A stretch of DNA of 5,007 nt from an uncultured Erysipelotrichaceae bacterium (GTDB lineage: Bacteria > Bacillota_I > Bacilli_A > Acholeplasmatales > Anaeroplasmataceae), in contig CADBQV010000261.1 in assembly GCA_902796895.1 (NCBI GenBank), forward strand, positions 1 through 5,007. The letters are read 5' to 3'. The notes under the pieces were generated by a model. It saw nothing but the letters and a program-made list of their open reading frames with translations, did no database searches and had not been told where the DNA came from. Positions 5,006 to 5,007 of this stretch are shown in pieces (the first letter of the stretch is position 1; every line of letters begins with the position of its first letter). The position numbers were made by a program, and so were the translations under genes.

Positions 5006-5007
5006 TA

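Overview
The window is AT-rich DNA, most likely from a low-GC Gram-positive bacterium (Bacillota), perhaps an uncultured gut or host-associated Clostridia or Bacilli lineage. Reasons: A/T-ending codons dominate, the Shine-Dalgarno sites are strong, promoters look like sigma-A type, terminators are U-tracted, and the single large gene encodes a secreted, probably wall-anchored protein of a kind common in clostridia. The standard code fits: every Trp codon seen in the large gene is TGG and it has no in-frame TGA. The species cannot be named from the sequence.

Layout. Bases 1-93 are the last 30 codons of an unrecognised gene. A strong hairpin terminator (96-130) closes it. A short intergenic stretch carries an inverted repeat, a sigma-A-like promoter (-10 TATAAT at 191-196) and a GGGGG-type ribosome binding site. 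Bases 224-4888 are one 1554-codon gene for a giant surface protein. A second hairpin terminator (4891-4926) follows, then at once a perfect-consensus promoter (TTGACA, 17 bp, TATAAT) and a good Shine-Dalgarno site for a downstream unit that the window cuts off after about 30 bases. The large gene therefore looks monocistronic.

The surface protein reads as: signal peptide (1-27); an N-terminal thioester-domain-like head (about 30-212) that keeps the Cys but has Thr where the thioester-forming Gln is expected; a stalk of eleven Cna-B/SpaA-type Ig-like domains (about 215-1523); and a C-terminal NTGD motif, membrane helix and basic tail (1523-1554), presumably a sortase signal. By eye, every stalk domain has the strand-A Lys and the mid-domain Glu of isopeptide-forming domains. 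The third residue is Asn in five domains, Asp in three and not identifiable in three. The likely role is an adhesin or surface fibre. No sortase or partner pilin lies in the window.

Points most worth a second look: the Cys-without-Gln head; a helical insertion in domain 9; the overlap of the last isopeptide Asn with the sorting motif; a T8 tract in the signal-peptide codons where a one-base slip either way gives an immediate stop; a Cys recurring at one strand position in three domains; 11-base words shared by the two promoters; and the puzzling start region of the downstream unit. I see no CRISPR array, RNA gene, insertion sequence or evidence for a wholly new system.
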